A stretch of DNA of 64,000 nucleotides from an uncultured Schlesneria sp. Its GTDB lineage: Bacteria > Planctomycetota > Planctomycetia > Planctomycetales > Planctomycetaceae. The position numbers were made by a program, and so were the translations under genes. The notes beneath the pieces were generated by a model, which saw nothing but the letters and a program-made list of their open reading frames with translations, was not told the origin of the DNA and ran no database searches. Location: the NCBI GenBank assembly GCA_903840265.1, contig CAIMFH010000147.1, positions 62,001 to 126,000 of the forward strand, in the 5' to 3' direction. Shown one piece after another: positions 29,708 through 39,828 of the stretch (position 1 is its first letter; each line of letters opens with the position of its first letter).

Positions 29708-31615
29708 TTACGGGACATTTGTCACATGCTTTGTCGCAATCGTCGTGGCGACGTACGTGACAGTGTCGGGTGACTGAGATGGATTGGTGCCACCATCTAG
29801 ATTGAGTGTTCCGATGGTGCAATACGTCAGGTTGACACTGTCTGAGCCGGATCCAAATGTCATCGTGGTACTTGAAGATTTTACCGAGACCAATGTGACG
29901 GTGTCCGAAGAGGCAGGGGTGGAGGATTGATTGAAATTTCCAACAATGATGACATCACCACTGATCGTGTAGGACACCTGCTGAACGTTGCTGGCCAAAG
30001 TGCCAATCCTGGTGGAACCTGCCGCTTCGACGGCCAAGACATTCCCTCGTAAAGTGATGGCGATGGAATTTGCCGTAGCGTCTCCCGCCAATGTGAGGGT
30101 CTTGGTCTGTGAGTTATAGGTCGATGTCACATAGTTGTAAGTCGGGGGAATCGGGAGGGTCACCGGGAAGTTGGCCGAGGCAATACCATTGGCAACCACT
30201 GCCAACTGATAAGATCCATTCACGAAGCCTGTCGGCAGCGTAAAGTCGACCGTTGCAGATGTCGTCCCTGTCGCAACACCGGGTGTCCAATTTGTTGTCC
30301 GCGCGAAGGACACTTTGCCTGTGGAATCGGTGAGGCGAACAATCGGGTAATTTGTCGCCATCGCCCCATCATCACACGTCGGCCCCTGCCAAAGACCTGT
30401 CAGTTGCGTCCCAGTCAGCGTGTAAGTGCTGCCCGTCGCTTTTACGATTTTTGAAACAGTCGGCTTCCAAGCCGCTTGAGGTGCTACCGATGGTGCGTAG
30501 TCCCAGATGATGCCAATACCCAAGTTGAATAGCATGTGCCCGTTTGGAAGCAACACCATCCGTCGATAAGGCGTTCCTCCAACCGACTGCATCAGCGAAA
30601 GCAATCGTGGCGGAAGAGTCGACGTGATGTCGGTGATGGCGTTCGTTCGATAGTCGTAATTCATCATTCCAATCGGGGTCGCGCAGACAAACATGAATTG
30701 ACCGTCTGGAAGCATCGTGCCAGGCGCACCGATCCGGTCTTGAGCGATATGAGTCACGCCGACTGGCATGATTGGCCCTGCGGCCCAGGTGTTTGTCGAC
30801 GGGTTATAAATCCCGGAATTCGTGTCACCGATGTAGATCAGCTTCCCAGTTGGCAGCATTGTCACGGGACCAAGGCCGATCCCGCCGTTCGTGTTGCCCA
30901 GTGAAACCGGCACACTTCCAGTATCAGCCCAGACTCCTGTGGACGGATTAAAATACTGCGCCAATCCCGGAGGAACTTGCGGGCTGTTGACGCTCTCGTA
31001 GGTCAGGACATTTCCATTTGGGAGCAGTGACCAAGTTTCTTCTTCATTATCATCGTTGCGAAGCTTTGATCCCGTTTTCGTGAATTGATTATTCGAGGGA
31101 TCGAAATAATAAGTATTGCTCGTGGTAGCGCTTCCGCAGAGCAACTTGCCACTCGGCAACAAGGCACAGGTCCCGCTGCTGATGTTCAGTTCGGGATACG
31201 GAATCGTCGTCCAGGTATCAAGCGTCGGATCGTAAATCTCAACAGTGTTGTAACCAGTACTGGAACTTGTGATCTCGCACCCCAGCACAATCACTTTGCC
31301 ATTAGGCAGAACCGCCGAAGCAAAATAGGCACGGTCGACCCCCATTGAGGCCAGGCGCGTCCAGGTTCCATTGATGTAGCTACCGGATGCATCAGGGGTC
31401 AACTTCGCCCAGAACGCACTTTGTCCCCCGGGACCATCACAGCCCTGAACCATGACGCTGCCATCCGTCAGCAGCAACATCAGTCCAGATTGACCGGTGG
31501 GGTAAGCATTCGTCAGTTGCGTCCACGTGCCGGCATCCGCTGGGTTCGGGCTCACACACAAACCGCTGACAATCGTGAAAATGATCGCAAGGCGACAGGA
31601 GGAAGCTCGCAACAT
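29708..31615 (-). CDS. secreted kelch-repeat protein
   Basis: 635 residues from ATG 31615, chosen because it starts a signal peptide ending NPADAGTW. At least five kelch-type blades follow, recognisable by repeated LLPNGKVIVLGC-, LLPSGKLLCGS-, MLPTGKLIYIGD- and MLPDGQFMFVC-type strands, as in the propeller of galactose oxidase. Residues about 415-515 look Ig-like, and the C-terminal 130 residues are Thr/Ser-rich beta repeats. No copper-ligand set of galactose oxidase can be confirmed by eye. Function unknown, likely at the cell surface. Confidence 0.82.
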   Translation of the reverse strand: MLRASSCRLAIIFTIVSGLCVSPNPADAGTWTQLTNAYPTGQSGLMLLLTDGSVMVQGCDGPGGQSAFWAKLTPDASGSYINGTWTRLASMGVDRAYFASAVLPNGKVIVLGCEITSSSTGYNTVEIYDPTLDTWTTIPYPELNISSGTCALLPSGKLLCGSATTSNTYYFDPSNNQFTKTGSKLRNDDNEEETWSLLPNGNVLTYESVNSPQVPPGLAQYFNPSTGVWADTGSVPVSLGNTNGGIGLGPVTMLPTGKLIYIGDTNSGIYNPSTNTWAAGPIMPVGVTHIAQDRIGAPGTMLPDGQFMFVCATPIGMMNYDYRTNAITDITSTLPPRLLSLMQSVGGTPYRRMVLLPNGHMLFNLGIGIIWDYAPSVAPQAAWKPTVSKIVKATGSTYTLTGTQLTGLWQGPTCDDGAMATNYPIVRLTDSTGKVSFARTTNWTPGVATGTTSATVDFTLPTGFVNGSYQLAVVANGIASANFPVTLPIPPTYNYVTSTYNSQTKTLTLAGDATANSIAITLRGNVLAVEAAGSTRIGTLASNVQQVSYTISGDVIIVGNFNQSSTPASSDTVTLVSVKSSSTTMTFGSGSDSVNLTYCTIGTLNLDGGTNPSQSPDTVTYVATTIATKHVTNVP

Positions 31616-32006
31616 GTAGCGAGACAAAGAAAAGTTGTACAACGTCGACTCGATTTCGTCTGGGAGGGCTAATACGGAGCAGATTCTTGGCGCGGCAGAG
31701 CGATTGTGTCTTACAGAGGTCGCAGTTTGCAACCACAATTTGAAAACTAGTATCCGAAATATCTAAGATACAGTCCCAAACCGCAAAACAGGGCACAGCA
31801 CCTGGGACTATTACTGCTCGGCGATGGCAAATGACAGCATTCAGGCCACCTGCGACTGCTGCGAGAGTCGCAGCATCCTCTTGCGTGGATCTCTGCTGAT
31901 TCCGGCTCCCACCAGCATAGTGCCGCTATGCAATTATTACATAAAACACAGCTTCCTAGGCGGCGGTGCTTCGGCCGGAAGTTCGGTCACAAAGTCACCC
32001 GCTATA
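31616..32006. other. intergenic region, no gene seen
   Basis: 390 bases between the start of the kelch gene and the end of the large CxxCH fusion gene. It presumably holds the kelch gene promoter. The short open frames in it have no ribosome site and no recognisable sequence. Confidence 0.5.
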
Positions 32007-35000
32007 TCACTTGCTTGGAATCAATTCGATTGATTTCACGTCCGCCAGCGCTGGCAATGGACGAGACGTCGGCTTGATTGTGATCCGGACCTCTCCGGCC
32101 GGCAGTTCTAATTCTCCAAGAGAATCAGTTCGATAGTCATCCCAGCCATCCGTCTTCTCGACTTTTTTCGACAGGGACTTCCCCGCGGCTTCAATGGTGA
32201 CATGATTTCCGGCGGCTGATTGATCGCACGCGTATTGCCATTGGACCTGATACTTGCCCGCGTGCGGAACATTGATCGTCCAGACCACAATGTCGTCGGC
32301 ACTGCTCCACCAGCCCAAATTGCGGTACTTTTCTTCGAGAACAATTGTCGATCCATAAATTTCAGCTTCGAAGGGAGTCAGCACAAATTTGCCAGACGCA
32401 TCGGCCGCGACGACGCGTGGCTCGTTACCCGGAAACGACTTTCTCGCTGGTAACGGCACGTTCAGTCGGATGTAGGCGACCAGTGCCGCGGCATCCGCAG
32501 GCTTCAGATCGCGCTCCAATCCTTCCGGCATGAGCGACTTCGCATTGCTCAGTAGTTCATCCAGTTCGTTGCGCAGCAATGTCGTCTCTTTGCCTTCGGC
32601 ACCGCGCAGCGTGATCGTTTGAGCCGTCTCCGCGGCCATCAGCCCGGTGTGTGTCACTCCAGACTTCGTGATTGCTGTAAACGTCAGGAACTTGGTTTCG
32701 ACCGCGCGATTGGGGTCGAGCACCGCCGTCATCATGGCATCCGGAGATTTGTCGGTGAGCGACATCAAGTCGGGACCTACGGAATGTCCCACATCTCCCA
32801 ACTTGTGACACTGCGAACACATTTTCTTGAACAACTGACTGCCGTGTTGAGGATCGCCACCGGCCCGTACCGTCGGCAGATATTCGGCGACCAGCTTCGC
32901 GCGATCCGAATTCAAATCGATGGCCAGAACCTTCGCCGCTCGTGCTGAACTGCTGGGCGACTTGTCTTCCAGCAACCGCTGACGGATCGTCGCATCGAAG
33001 TCAGCGGGAGACAATTGCTTGGATTCCAATGCTGCGAGGAGCTCATCGCGCCAGACATTGCGGCTGAGCAGCACGTCGCTCGCTTTCGTCCGTAGCGACG
33101 GAGCCAGCGATCGATAGCTTGCGAGAAGGACTTGGGCAACCTGGTCCGACTTTACTCGTGCCAATGTCGACAGCGCGGCGGACTGCAGTTCGGGGGAAAA
33201 ACGAGGTGTCAACAGGTCGGTCAACAACACGAGATCTGGCTGCGGATCGGATGTTCGTCCAAGGACTCGCAACGCGGCGACACGATCTTCCAGTGGCGTT
33301 TCGTTGTTCGCGGCCACAGTTCTCGCAGATTGAAAGAGGATCTGCAGTCGATCAGCAACCGGCCGGGCTTCTGGTCGAAGTTCCTTCAACCACTTATCCA
33401 AAGTCGTGAATCGACGTTCGAGTGATTCCAGGAATTGCTCGACGGCGTTGTACTGCCAGCGTTCGAAATGCTTGTCCGCGGATTCCGTGGCTCGATTCAG
33501 CAAAGTGACCAGCGCCGCTTCGTGATTGAAGGCGGTGGCCTGTCCCAGAAGTTGCTGCAGCAGGTCGGTCTGCTCGCTCCCTTTCTTGATCACTTCTGAC
33601 AGGACAAACTCCAGATTGTCGGAGTTCAATGAACTGATCACAGCGGCGTCAAAGAGGACGTTGGATAACTCGTGAGCCGGATCGGTTGTTACTCCCTGAA
33701 CGGCAATTCGCCCGAGCAGCGACCCCGCTTGAGGATGCTTGATCTCCCCCAGCGTGTAAGCCAATTGCAGTCTGACCTGGGGGTCGGCGTCATCCGCAGT
33801 CTTGACCAATGCTGACCACAGCGAATCGTTCGGCTTCGGAAAGCCGTCACATAAGCGAACCGCATGCCTTCGCACGCCCGCATTGGGATCATTGAGTGCC
33901 GTCGGCAGAGTGCTCAGCAATGCCGTCCGAGCCTGCTCGCGTAGAGATTGATGCAGCGACAGCCCGTCGAGGGTACAGAGCGCGTGCAATCGTCCGAGTG
34001 CCTGAGCCTTGAGTTTCCCATCACGATCTGGAGTGGTCGCATTTGCCGCGGAAGGTCGCGAAGTGGCTAGAGCTACGAGCAGAGGAACGGCCGATGCGTC
34101 GGCTCGATCGATCAACAATTGCTGCGCCAAATCCCGCTGCCAACCATTGGAATGCGACAGCGCAGCGACGAGCTGCGGAATGCTCAACTTGTTCAATCGA
34201 AACACCGCTCGCAATTCCTTCTCGGCCGGTGCTACGCGCCAGATACGCCCCTTGTCCTCGCCGGCCCGCAGATTTAATCGTTGCTGCCACTCGATGGGAA
34301 TCCATTGTGGATGTTCGATGACCAGTCGATACATGTCCGCGACGTACAACGCCCCGTCAGGCCCTGTTTTGATTTGTGTTGGCCGGAACCAGTTGTCAGT
34401 CGATGCGAGGAATTCGGACTGCTCTTCAGACTGAGCGCGTCGACTCGTAAAGCTCAGGCCCTCTGGCTGCATCAGTTCGCGGTGAACCAGATTGTGAACG
34501 GGCTCGCTCACGAAGATCTGCATCGAGCCATCCGTGACATCATTGCCGAGCACACTGTCGCGATACACCATGGCCGAACAAGCCGATGTAAACCGATTCG
34601 CCGTGTGGAAGTCATTGAAACGTGTCAGTGTTCGACTGATTGGGAACACAGGAGACGCCCCCGGCGCGATCGACACATCCTTTTGCGGAGTCGGTGCCAC
34701 CAGAAAGGCATTGCGCTGCAGATAGTGGTCGTCGAGCAAATAGTGCCACATCGGCCGACTGTTGTTGTTTCCAAACCAGTTCCCCCAATCATCGCGGTTG
34801 CGACCGAACTGCGTCTGGCCGATCACAGGTTCGATGTCCCCTGTGTCGGGACGGATGCGAAGATCCCGTCCACGTATATCGACTATTTTCCCCTCAGGGA
34901 CTGGTCCGACGAGAGTCCCCACGACGCGAACTGTGCCGCCGCTATCACCGTTTGCCAGGTAGAGCCAATTATCCAAGCCGCGCGAAAAGCCGTTCGCACG

Positions 35001-37424
35001 ATGCTGCTGATTCCCCTCGGCAAGCCCCGTGAACAGCACCTTCTTCACATCAGCTTTACCGTCGCTATCCGTATCTTGGGCATAGAAGATGTCGGGAGCG
35101 GCAGAGACCAGCACTCCTTTTTTCCAGGAGAGGACTCCATTTGGAAAAGGAACGTCTTCGAGAAACAACGTCGATTTCTCATACTCGCCATCTCCGTCAA
35201 TGTCTTCCAGATAGCGAATGCGACCGCCCGGTTTCCCCTTTCCGTCGATCCCCTGCGGATAGTCCGCCATCTCGGCAACCCACAGCTTGCCATCAGGTCC
35301 CCAATCGAGAGCCACCGGGTCCATGGTCTGCGGTTCATGTGCCACGAGGTCGACAAGATAGCCCGAAGCCACTCGCATTGACTGCTTAGCAGCACGTGGC
35401 GAGCGCGCCTCGGGCAAGCGATCGCCGAGTAACGAGTCGAACGGAACTCGCACCACGAAGTCGGGCAGATGGTCCGTCGACTCATTGATCCAGCACAGGC
35501 TTCGATCCTTCACGAAGAAACCATTGTCGGATCCATTCGCCGTGATGATCGGTGGCAATTCAATCACGTTGGGTTGCTGGTTACCGCGTTTGACGTGAAT
35601 CAGTTGCTCGAAACCAGCTCGATGCATGAGCCAGACGCCATATTCGGCTGGGTTCGAAACGACCAGGTCGAGTTGCCCGTCCTGGTCGATGTCGATCAGC
35701 CTCGCTCCATGTTTCTTCGCAATGTGGTCCCACGAAATCTCCCTCTCGTATCGAAACGAATCGAGATTGGGAATTAGCAGCTCGACAATTGGGTGTGCGA
35801 CACTTGATACAAATGTTGGCGATGTCGTCTTCGATAGTTTGAGTTCCCCGTCTTTCGATCGTCGAACCCAAGTCAGGCGATCCATGAGGCCGTCGCCATC
35901 CCAATCCGCGTCATATGGATAAGCCACGACCGGGCTGCCTTCGACGAATTGCATGGCTGGCGAGTTGGCGTAGAGCTTGTTAACCCATGTTCCCTCTTTT
36001 TGGTCCCAGTCCAGTATCGCGGTTCCTTCGCCGATTATTACCTCGTATCGCATGATTGACTTTGGCTGAATCGTGAACATGCCCCGAAGCCGAGCTTCGC
36101 GAGGGATTCCAGGTCGGTTCAGAAACGGATAACGAGTAAGATCGTGCTCAATCCATTTCGATTCGACTGAATCCCAATTTCGTGACCAACTCATTTTTCC
36201 AATCGGTCTCAGCACGTCCATGTAGCCATCTCGATTCACATCGGCGAATCGAATGCCTTGATCGCTTCCATCCTGCCCACGCAGTGATTCTCCCTTCAGA
36301 ACATTCTTATTTAGCCGTTGGACCGACTCGGCAAACGTCAAGAATTTGACCTTGTTACCGTGCTTGGCGACCGCGTGATCGATCAGCTCAATCACCTGCT
36401 CGGCCTTAATCCAGCCGTGAGGATGAAAGACCAGATTGAAGACTCCCTGCTTCTGAACGGTGATGTCCAACGCCACTTTCAAATCGCGAACCGTATCGGG
36501 ATTGTTGGGTTTATGCAGATGATTGGCCGACCAGTCGCTAGGAACCATGCAGGGGAATTCCCAGCACTGATTCTGGATTACGTAGGGATAAGGATAGTTT
36601 TCAATCAGGTTCACAAATCCATCGTGAACCAGATTGCCACGCGCCAGCTTCCGCGGAATGTACTTGCGAAATTTCTCTTTTCCATCGGCATCAAACAGCC
36701 AGTCGCGAGAGATCGAGGGATCATCGGCCGTGTACAACGTGAAGACCGACGAATCGAGTTGCAGAAATTTCCCGGTCGAAGTCGTCTTGTTGATAATCTC
36801 TGAAAAGAGTCGAGGACTGACCGTGTTCAACGAGTCACAACACGGAGTCCGAAACGCGACCGGCTGATTGTTTGGAATCGACGACATCAAGTCGACGCAC
36901 TTGTCATACGTCCCCTTGGCCTTGGCAAATTGCCCCTCGCCGAGAATGGGACAGGGGTGATCGGCGGTATGACACTCCAGACTCAGCCCTTCTTTCAACC
37001 ACTCCTGCAATTGCGGATCATCCGGCTTCACCTGACAAGTCATGATGCTGACGGGAGCTCGACCATCAATCTGTTTCAGCCGTTGCAGAATTGGTCGCAA
37101 ATACGCTTCGTACTTGGCGGTGTCCCGCATGTCATCGATCGCGAGCGTCACCACGCATTCGACTTCCGGGTCCCCAACCCACTGCGGCGTCGTCAGCTTG
37201 GGAAAATCGCGATGCGGAAACCAGACCTCGTTCGAGGTCAAATACGAGAGTGGGTTCCCCTCTTCGGCCGATGCCTCGATCGCCACCGCAAATGCCACGG
37301 TCAGGCCGATCAGCAATCCGGCAACGCTGGGCAACAAAGTGCTAAGCCGGTCGCGGCTATGAAACCACCGCTGATTCACCGGCCGCGCTTCGGAGTCTGT
37401 CGCGACAAGAAGGTTTGACCGCAT
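32007..37424 (-). CDS. deacetylase-like - VCBS - PVC dehydrogenase - HEAT - CxxCH - CBM-like fusion protein
   Basis: 1805 residues from ATG 37424, with GGGAG seven bases upstream. Order: signal/anchor helix (about 30-55); NodB/CE4-like deacetylase fold (about 80-400: LAIDDM, HTADH matching the metal HxxxH, FRTPCC, FHPHGW); two or more VCBS/FG-GAP blades (GIRFADVNRDGYMD, LIDIDQDGQLDLVV); PVC dehydrogenase propeller (about 695-1085: SGYLVDLVAHEPQTMDPVAL, GKLWVAEMADYPQG); HEAT repeats; heme domain with CSQCH at about 1535 and VGPDLMSLTD; C-terminal carbohydrate-binding-like sandwich. A polysaccharide-processing, electron-transferring surface protein is inferred. Confidence 0.9.
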   Translation of the reverse strand: MRSNLLVATDSEARPVNQRWFHSRDRLSTLLPSVAGLLIGLTVAFAVAIEASAEEGNPLSYLTSNEVWFPHRDFPKLTTPQWVGDPEVECVVTLAIDDMRDTAKYEAYLRPILQRLKQIDGRAPVSIMTCQVKPDDPQLQEWLKEGLSLECHTADHPCPILGEGQFAKAKGTYDKCVDLMSSIPNNQPVAFRTPCCDSLNTVSPRLFSEIINKTTSTGKFLQLDSSVFTLYTADDPSISRDWLFDADGKEKFRKYIPRKLARGNLVHDGFVNLIENYPYPYVIQNQCWEFPCMVPSDWSANHLHKPNNPDTVRDLKVALDITVQKQGVFNLVFHPHGWIKAEQVIELIDHAVAKHGNKVKFLTFAESVQRLNKNVLKGESLRGQDGSDQGIRFADVNRDGYMDVLRPIGKMSWSRNWDSVESKWIEHDLTRYPFLNRPGIPREARLRGMFTIQPKSIMRYEVIIGEGTAILDWDQKEGTWVNKLYANSPAMQFVEGSPVVAYPYDADWDGDGLMDRLTWVRRSKDGELKLSKTTSPTFVSSVAHPIVELLIPNLDSFRYEREISWDHIAKKHGARLIDIDQDGQLDLVVSNPAEYGVWLMHRAGFEQLIHVKRGNQQPNVIELPPIITANGSDNGFFVKDRSLCWINESTDHLPDFVVRVPFDSLLGDRLPEARSPRAAKQSMRVASGYLVDLVAHEPQTMDPVALDWGPDGKLWVAEMADYPQGIDGKGKPGGRIRYLEDIDGDGEYEKSTLFLEDVPFPNGVLSWKKGVLVSAAPDIFYAQDTDSDGKADVKKVLFTGLAEGNQQHRANGFSRGLDNWLYLANGDSGGTVRVVGTLVGPVPEGKIVDIRGRDLRIRPDTGDIEPVIGQTQFGRNRDDWGNWFGNNNSRPMWHYLLDDHYLQRNAFLVAPTPQKDVSIAPGASPVFPISRTLTRFNDFHTANRFTSACSAMVYRDSVLGNDVTDGSMQIFVSEPVHNLVHRELMQPEGLSFTSRRAQSEEQSEFLASTDNWFRPTQIKTGPDGALYVADMYRLVIEHPQWIPIEWQQRLNLRAGEDKGRIWRVAPAEKELRAVFRLNKLSIPQLVAALSHSNGWQRDLAQQLLIDRADASAVPLLVALATSRPSAANATTPDRDGKLKAQALGRLHALCTLDGLSLHQSLREQARTALLSTLPTALNDPNAGVRRHAVRLCDGFPKPNDSLWSALVKTADDADPQVRLQLAYTLGEIKHPQAGSLLGRIAVQGVTTDPAHELSNVLFDAAVISSLNSDNLEFVLSEVIKKGSEQTDLLQQLLGQATAFNHEAALVTLLNRATESADKHFERWQYNAVEQFLESLERRFTTLDKWLKELRPEARPVADRLQILFQSARTVAANNETPLEDRVAALRVLGRTSDPQPDLVLLTDLLTPRFSPELQSAALSTLARVKSDQVAQVLLASYRSLAPSLRTKASDVLLSRNVWRDELLAALESKQLSPADFDATIRQRLLEDKSPSSSARAAKVLAIDLNSDRAKLVAEYLPTVRAGGDPQHGSQLFKKMCSQCHKLGDVGHSVGPDLMSLTDKSPDAMMTAVLDPNRAVETKFLTFTAITKSGVTHTGLMAAETAQTITLRGAEGKETTLLRNELDELLSNAKSLMPEGLERDLKPADAAALVAYIRLNVPLPARKSFPGNEPRVVAADASGKFVLTPFEAEIYGSTIVLEEKYRNLGWWSSADDIVVWTINVPHAGKYQVQWQYACDQSAAGNHVTIEAAGKSLSKKVEKTDGWDDYRTDSLGELELPAGEVRITIKPTSRPLPALADVKSIELIPSK

Positions 37425-37608
37425 CGAAATGCTCCCAATTCGTACAGGCTTCTCGTTGAGAATCGATTGTTAGGATGTCATCATGCCGAGCCGTTTTGGC
37501 GACAGCAACGACAGAGACAAATGATTCAATCGCGCCCGTACTTTTCACGTGGGCGTCCTTTTATTCTGCAGCATTGGCGATTCCGCGCCATAGGAAACTT
37601 CCGGTGAC

Positions 37609-38628
37609 ATGAGCATCCTGGGTCTCGATATTGGTGGCGCAAACATTAAGGCGGCAGATGGCAGCGGCCGCACGCTCAGTCGACCCTTCGCGATCTGGAA
37701 ATATCCCGAGCAACTGGCATCGCAGATTGCCCTCTTACGATCGGAGTTTCCATCGACCGACCAACTGGCGGTGACGATGACTGCCGAGTTGGCTGATTGC
37801 TTCGCAACGAAAGCCGAAGGTGTCCGCTTCATCCTGGATCAACTCAGCGTCGGCCATCCAAAGGAGCTGCTCGTGTGGACAACGTCAGGAGAATTCGTCA
37901 CAGCATCGGCAGCTCGCGAGCAGCCCATGCAGGTGGCAGCCGCCAACTGGCATGCCTTGGCGACCTGGGTGGGGCAGCATCATCTCCTGCAATCCGCTTC
38001 GACCGCGCTGCTGATCGACATCGGCACTACGACGACAGACATCATCCCTCTGACAAATAGGCGTCCCGCCACTGTCGGCCTGACCGACACGACACGTCTT
38101 CAAAGTGGCGAACTCTGTTATTCAGGAATCAAGCGAACACCCGTTTGCGCGATCGCTCATAGCGTCCCGTTCCGAGACAGCTACTGTCCGCTGGCCGCAG
38201 AGTTGTTCGCCACGACGCTCGATATCTACCTGCTGCTGGGCGAAATCCCAGAGGACGCGAACGACCTGGAGACAGCCAACGGCAAGCCTGCAACAAGGAT
38301 CGCGGCTCATGATCGTCTGGTGCGAATGCTCTGCACCGACCGCGATGAGATCTCTTTTGATGAATCAGTAGACATCGCCAGATTTCTAGCAGATGTCCAA
38401 CGACAACGTCTGGCCGGCGCGCTCGAACGAGTTGCCCAGCGCTTTGGCGGCGCGTTTGATAGTGTCGTCGTCTCTGGCTCGGGAGCATTCCTTGCACGGC
38501 GGTTAATCGCGGATCACCGTCGCCTGCGAGAGGCGACTGTGATCTCGCTCGATCAACTGTTGTCGCCCGGCGTTGCGGAAGCGGCCTGCGCCCATGCAGT
38601 GGCGCAGTTGGCCTCGGACCGAGTTTAG
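37609..38628 (+). CDS. H4MPT-linked C1 transfer pathway protein (hydantoinase/oxoprolinase-like ATPase fold)
   Basis: 339 residues. It opens with LGLDIGGANIKAADGSGR-type phosphate-binding turns (GLDIGGANIKAAD) and has a second, DIGTTTTDIIPL, as in the sugar kinase/HSP70 superfamily. This matches family TIGR03123, found with tetrahydromethanopterin-linked C1 genes of methylotrophs, methanogens and Planctomycetes; archaeal relatives act in methanofuran synthesis. No other C1 genes are in the window. It is divergent from the large CxxCH gene and convergent with holA. Confidence 0.85.
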   Translation: MSILGLDIGGANIKAADGSGRTLSRPFAIWKYPEQLASQIALLRSEFPSTDQLAVTMTAELADCFATKAEGVRFILDQLSVGHPKELLVWTTSGEFVTASAAREQPMQVAAANWHALATWVGQHHLLQSASTALLIDIGTTTTDIIPLTNRRPATVGLTDTTRLQSGELCYSGIKRTPVCAIAHSVPFRDSYCPLAAELFATTLDIYLLLGEIPEDANDLETANGKPATRIAAHDRLVRMLCTDRDEISFDESVDIARFLADVQRQRLAGALERVAQRFGGAFDSVVVSGSGAFLARRLIADHRRLREATVISLDQLLSPGVAEAACAHAVAQLASDRV

Positions 38629-38643
38629 CGATGCAGCGAGAAT

Positions 38644-38692
38644 GGGTGCCACGGTTTTGGAGTCTTCGACAAGGCCGTGTCTTCGCTGCTCC
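38644..38692 (+). repeat. GGGTGCCAC-type dispersed repeat, single copy
   Basis: The 49 bases starting GGGTGCCACGGTTTTGGAGT match, at about 85 percent, the inverted segment 44881-44930; the first 20 bases also match the terminal repeats of the element at 17297-17606. It lies between two convergent gene ends. Confidence 0.65.
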
Positions 38693-38715
38693 TTTGACCT
38701 GATGTCTTGCCAGTT

Positions 38716-39705
38716 CTAGATGCTGCCCGATAGTTCCAACAGCAGTTTCTCGAGTTGGATTCGCTCGGGAAGTCGACTGCCTCCCTTCAGGCCACCATCG
38801 GTGGCGAGCAAACGATTCAGGATTTGCTCGGCTTTATTTCGTCCCACGCGGCGAAGAAATGCCTGACTGGCGGGGACTGCCTGCGGAAAGACCCCCGATT
38901 GACGAAGAGCTTGATCAAGTGGCATCGTTCGCGAGAGGTCTGTCGCTTGCGCGAGCTTCTTGAAGACGAACGAAATGCCGCCCAGCAGTTTCGGCCCGGC
39001 CTCACCCGCCGTCAGCAGTTGATCGAGGGCCCCGATTGCGAACGCCAGGTCACCGTCTCGCGCGGCATCGGTCATCGCCCACGTCGTCTCGGTCCTCCAT
39101 CCCCCGACCAAGGTTTGAACGTCTGCAAACTCAATCTTTGCTCCAGCACCGACATAAGTCGCGAGTTTCGAAAGTTCTTGATCAAGCATTCCCAAGTCGT
39201 CGCCAACCAGTTCAAGCAGCAGCACCGCCGCATCGCGGCTTAGCGATTGGTGATACGTGTCTTTGGCCGAGTCCTGCAGCCACTTCAGAAGTTGCGGGCC
39301 TTTCAATTCCGAACAATCCACATCGAGCCCACTGGCCGCGACCTGTTTGGCCAGCCGAGTCGTCTTAGTCCAAGTCTTCACGTTCAGAACCAGGACAGAC
39401 TTTTTCGACGGTTTCTCGACGTATTTTTCCAGGCCACTTCGATACTTCGTGACGAATTCGTCGGCATCATCGACGATGATCAGCCGCCGGTCACTCCACA
39501 TCGACATCGTCCGCAATTCGTCGGTGACGGACTGCAGATCAGCGTCGCGACCGGTGAACGAAGTCAGCGATGTTTCGTCATCGTTGATCACGAGCTTCTT
39601 CAGGATCACCAGCACCGATTGCTTCAAATGCCGCTGGCCGCCGGACAACACCGTGACCGGCGGGATTTGATCGGGAATCTGCTTCAGAAATTCGACAGCA
39701 TGCAT
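38716..39705 (-). CDS. holA: DNA polymerase III subunit delta
   Basis: 329 residues, normal length. The N-terminal AAA+-like domain (MHAVEFLKQIPDQIPPVTVL, SGGQRHLKQ) lacks a true Walker A, as in other delta subunits; DDRRLIIVDDAD-like strand (SDRRLIIVDDADEFVTKYRS) and LELVGDDLGMLDQELSKLA in the second domain are characteristic. It is part of the clamp loader that opens the sliding clamp during replication. It is divergent from the phosphohexomutase-like gene. Confidence 0.93.
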   Translation of the reverse strand: MHAVEFLKQIPDQIPPVTVLSGGQRHLKQSVLVILKKLVINDDETSLTSFTGRDADLQSVTDELRTMSMWSDRRLIIVDDADEFVTKYRSGLEKYVEKPSKKSVLVLNVKTWTKTTRLAKQVAASGLDVDCSELKGPQLLKWLQDSAKDTYHQSLSRDAAVLLLELVGDDLGMLDQELSKLATYVGAGAKIEFADVQTLVGGWRTETTWAMTDAARDGDLAFAIGALDQLLTAGEAGPKLLGGISFVFKKLAQATDLSRTMPLDQALRQSGVFPQAVPASQAFLRRVGRNKAEQILNRLLATDGGLKGGSRLPERIQLEKLLLELSGSI

Positions 39706-39828
39706 AGACGCAAGTTCTTACAAGGTTTCAACAACCGCCTGCCGACAGGCCTCGCCAGACGCCAATTGACCGCTCACCCTATTTGGCATACAAGTCCACC
39801 CTCGCGAGCGGCGAGACAGGAACAAGTT

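Noticed and set aside
39247-39828. N-terminal extension of the phosphohexomutase-like gene
   Set aside because: It is antisense to holA, with no ribosome site at its start.
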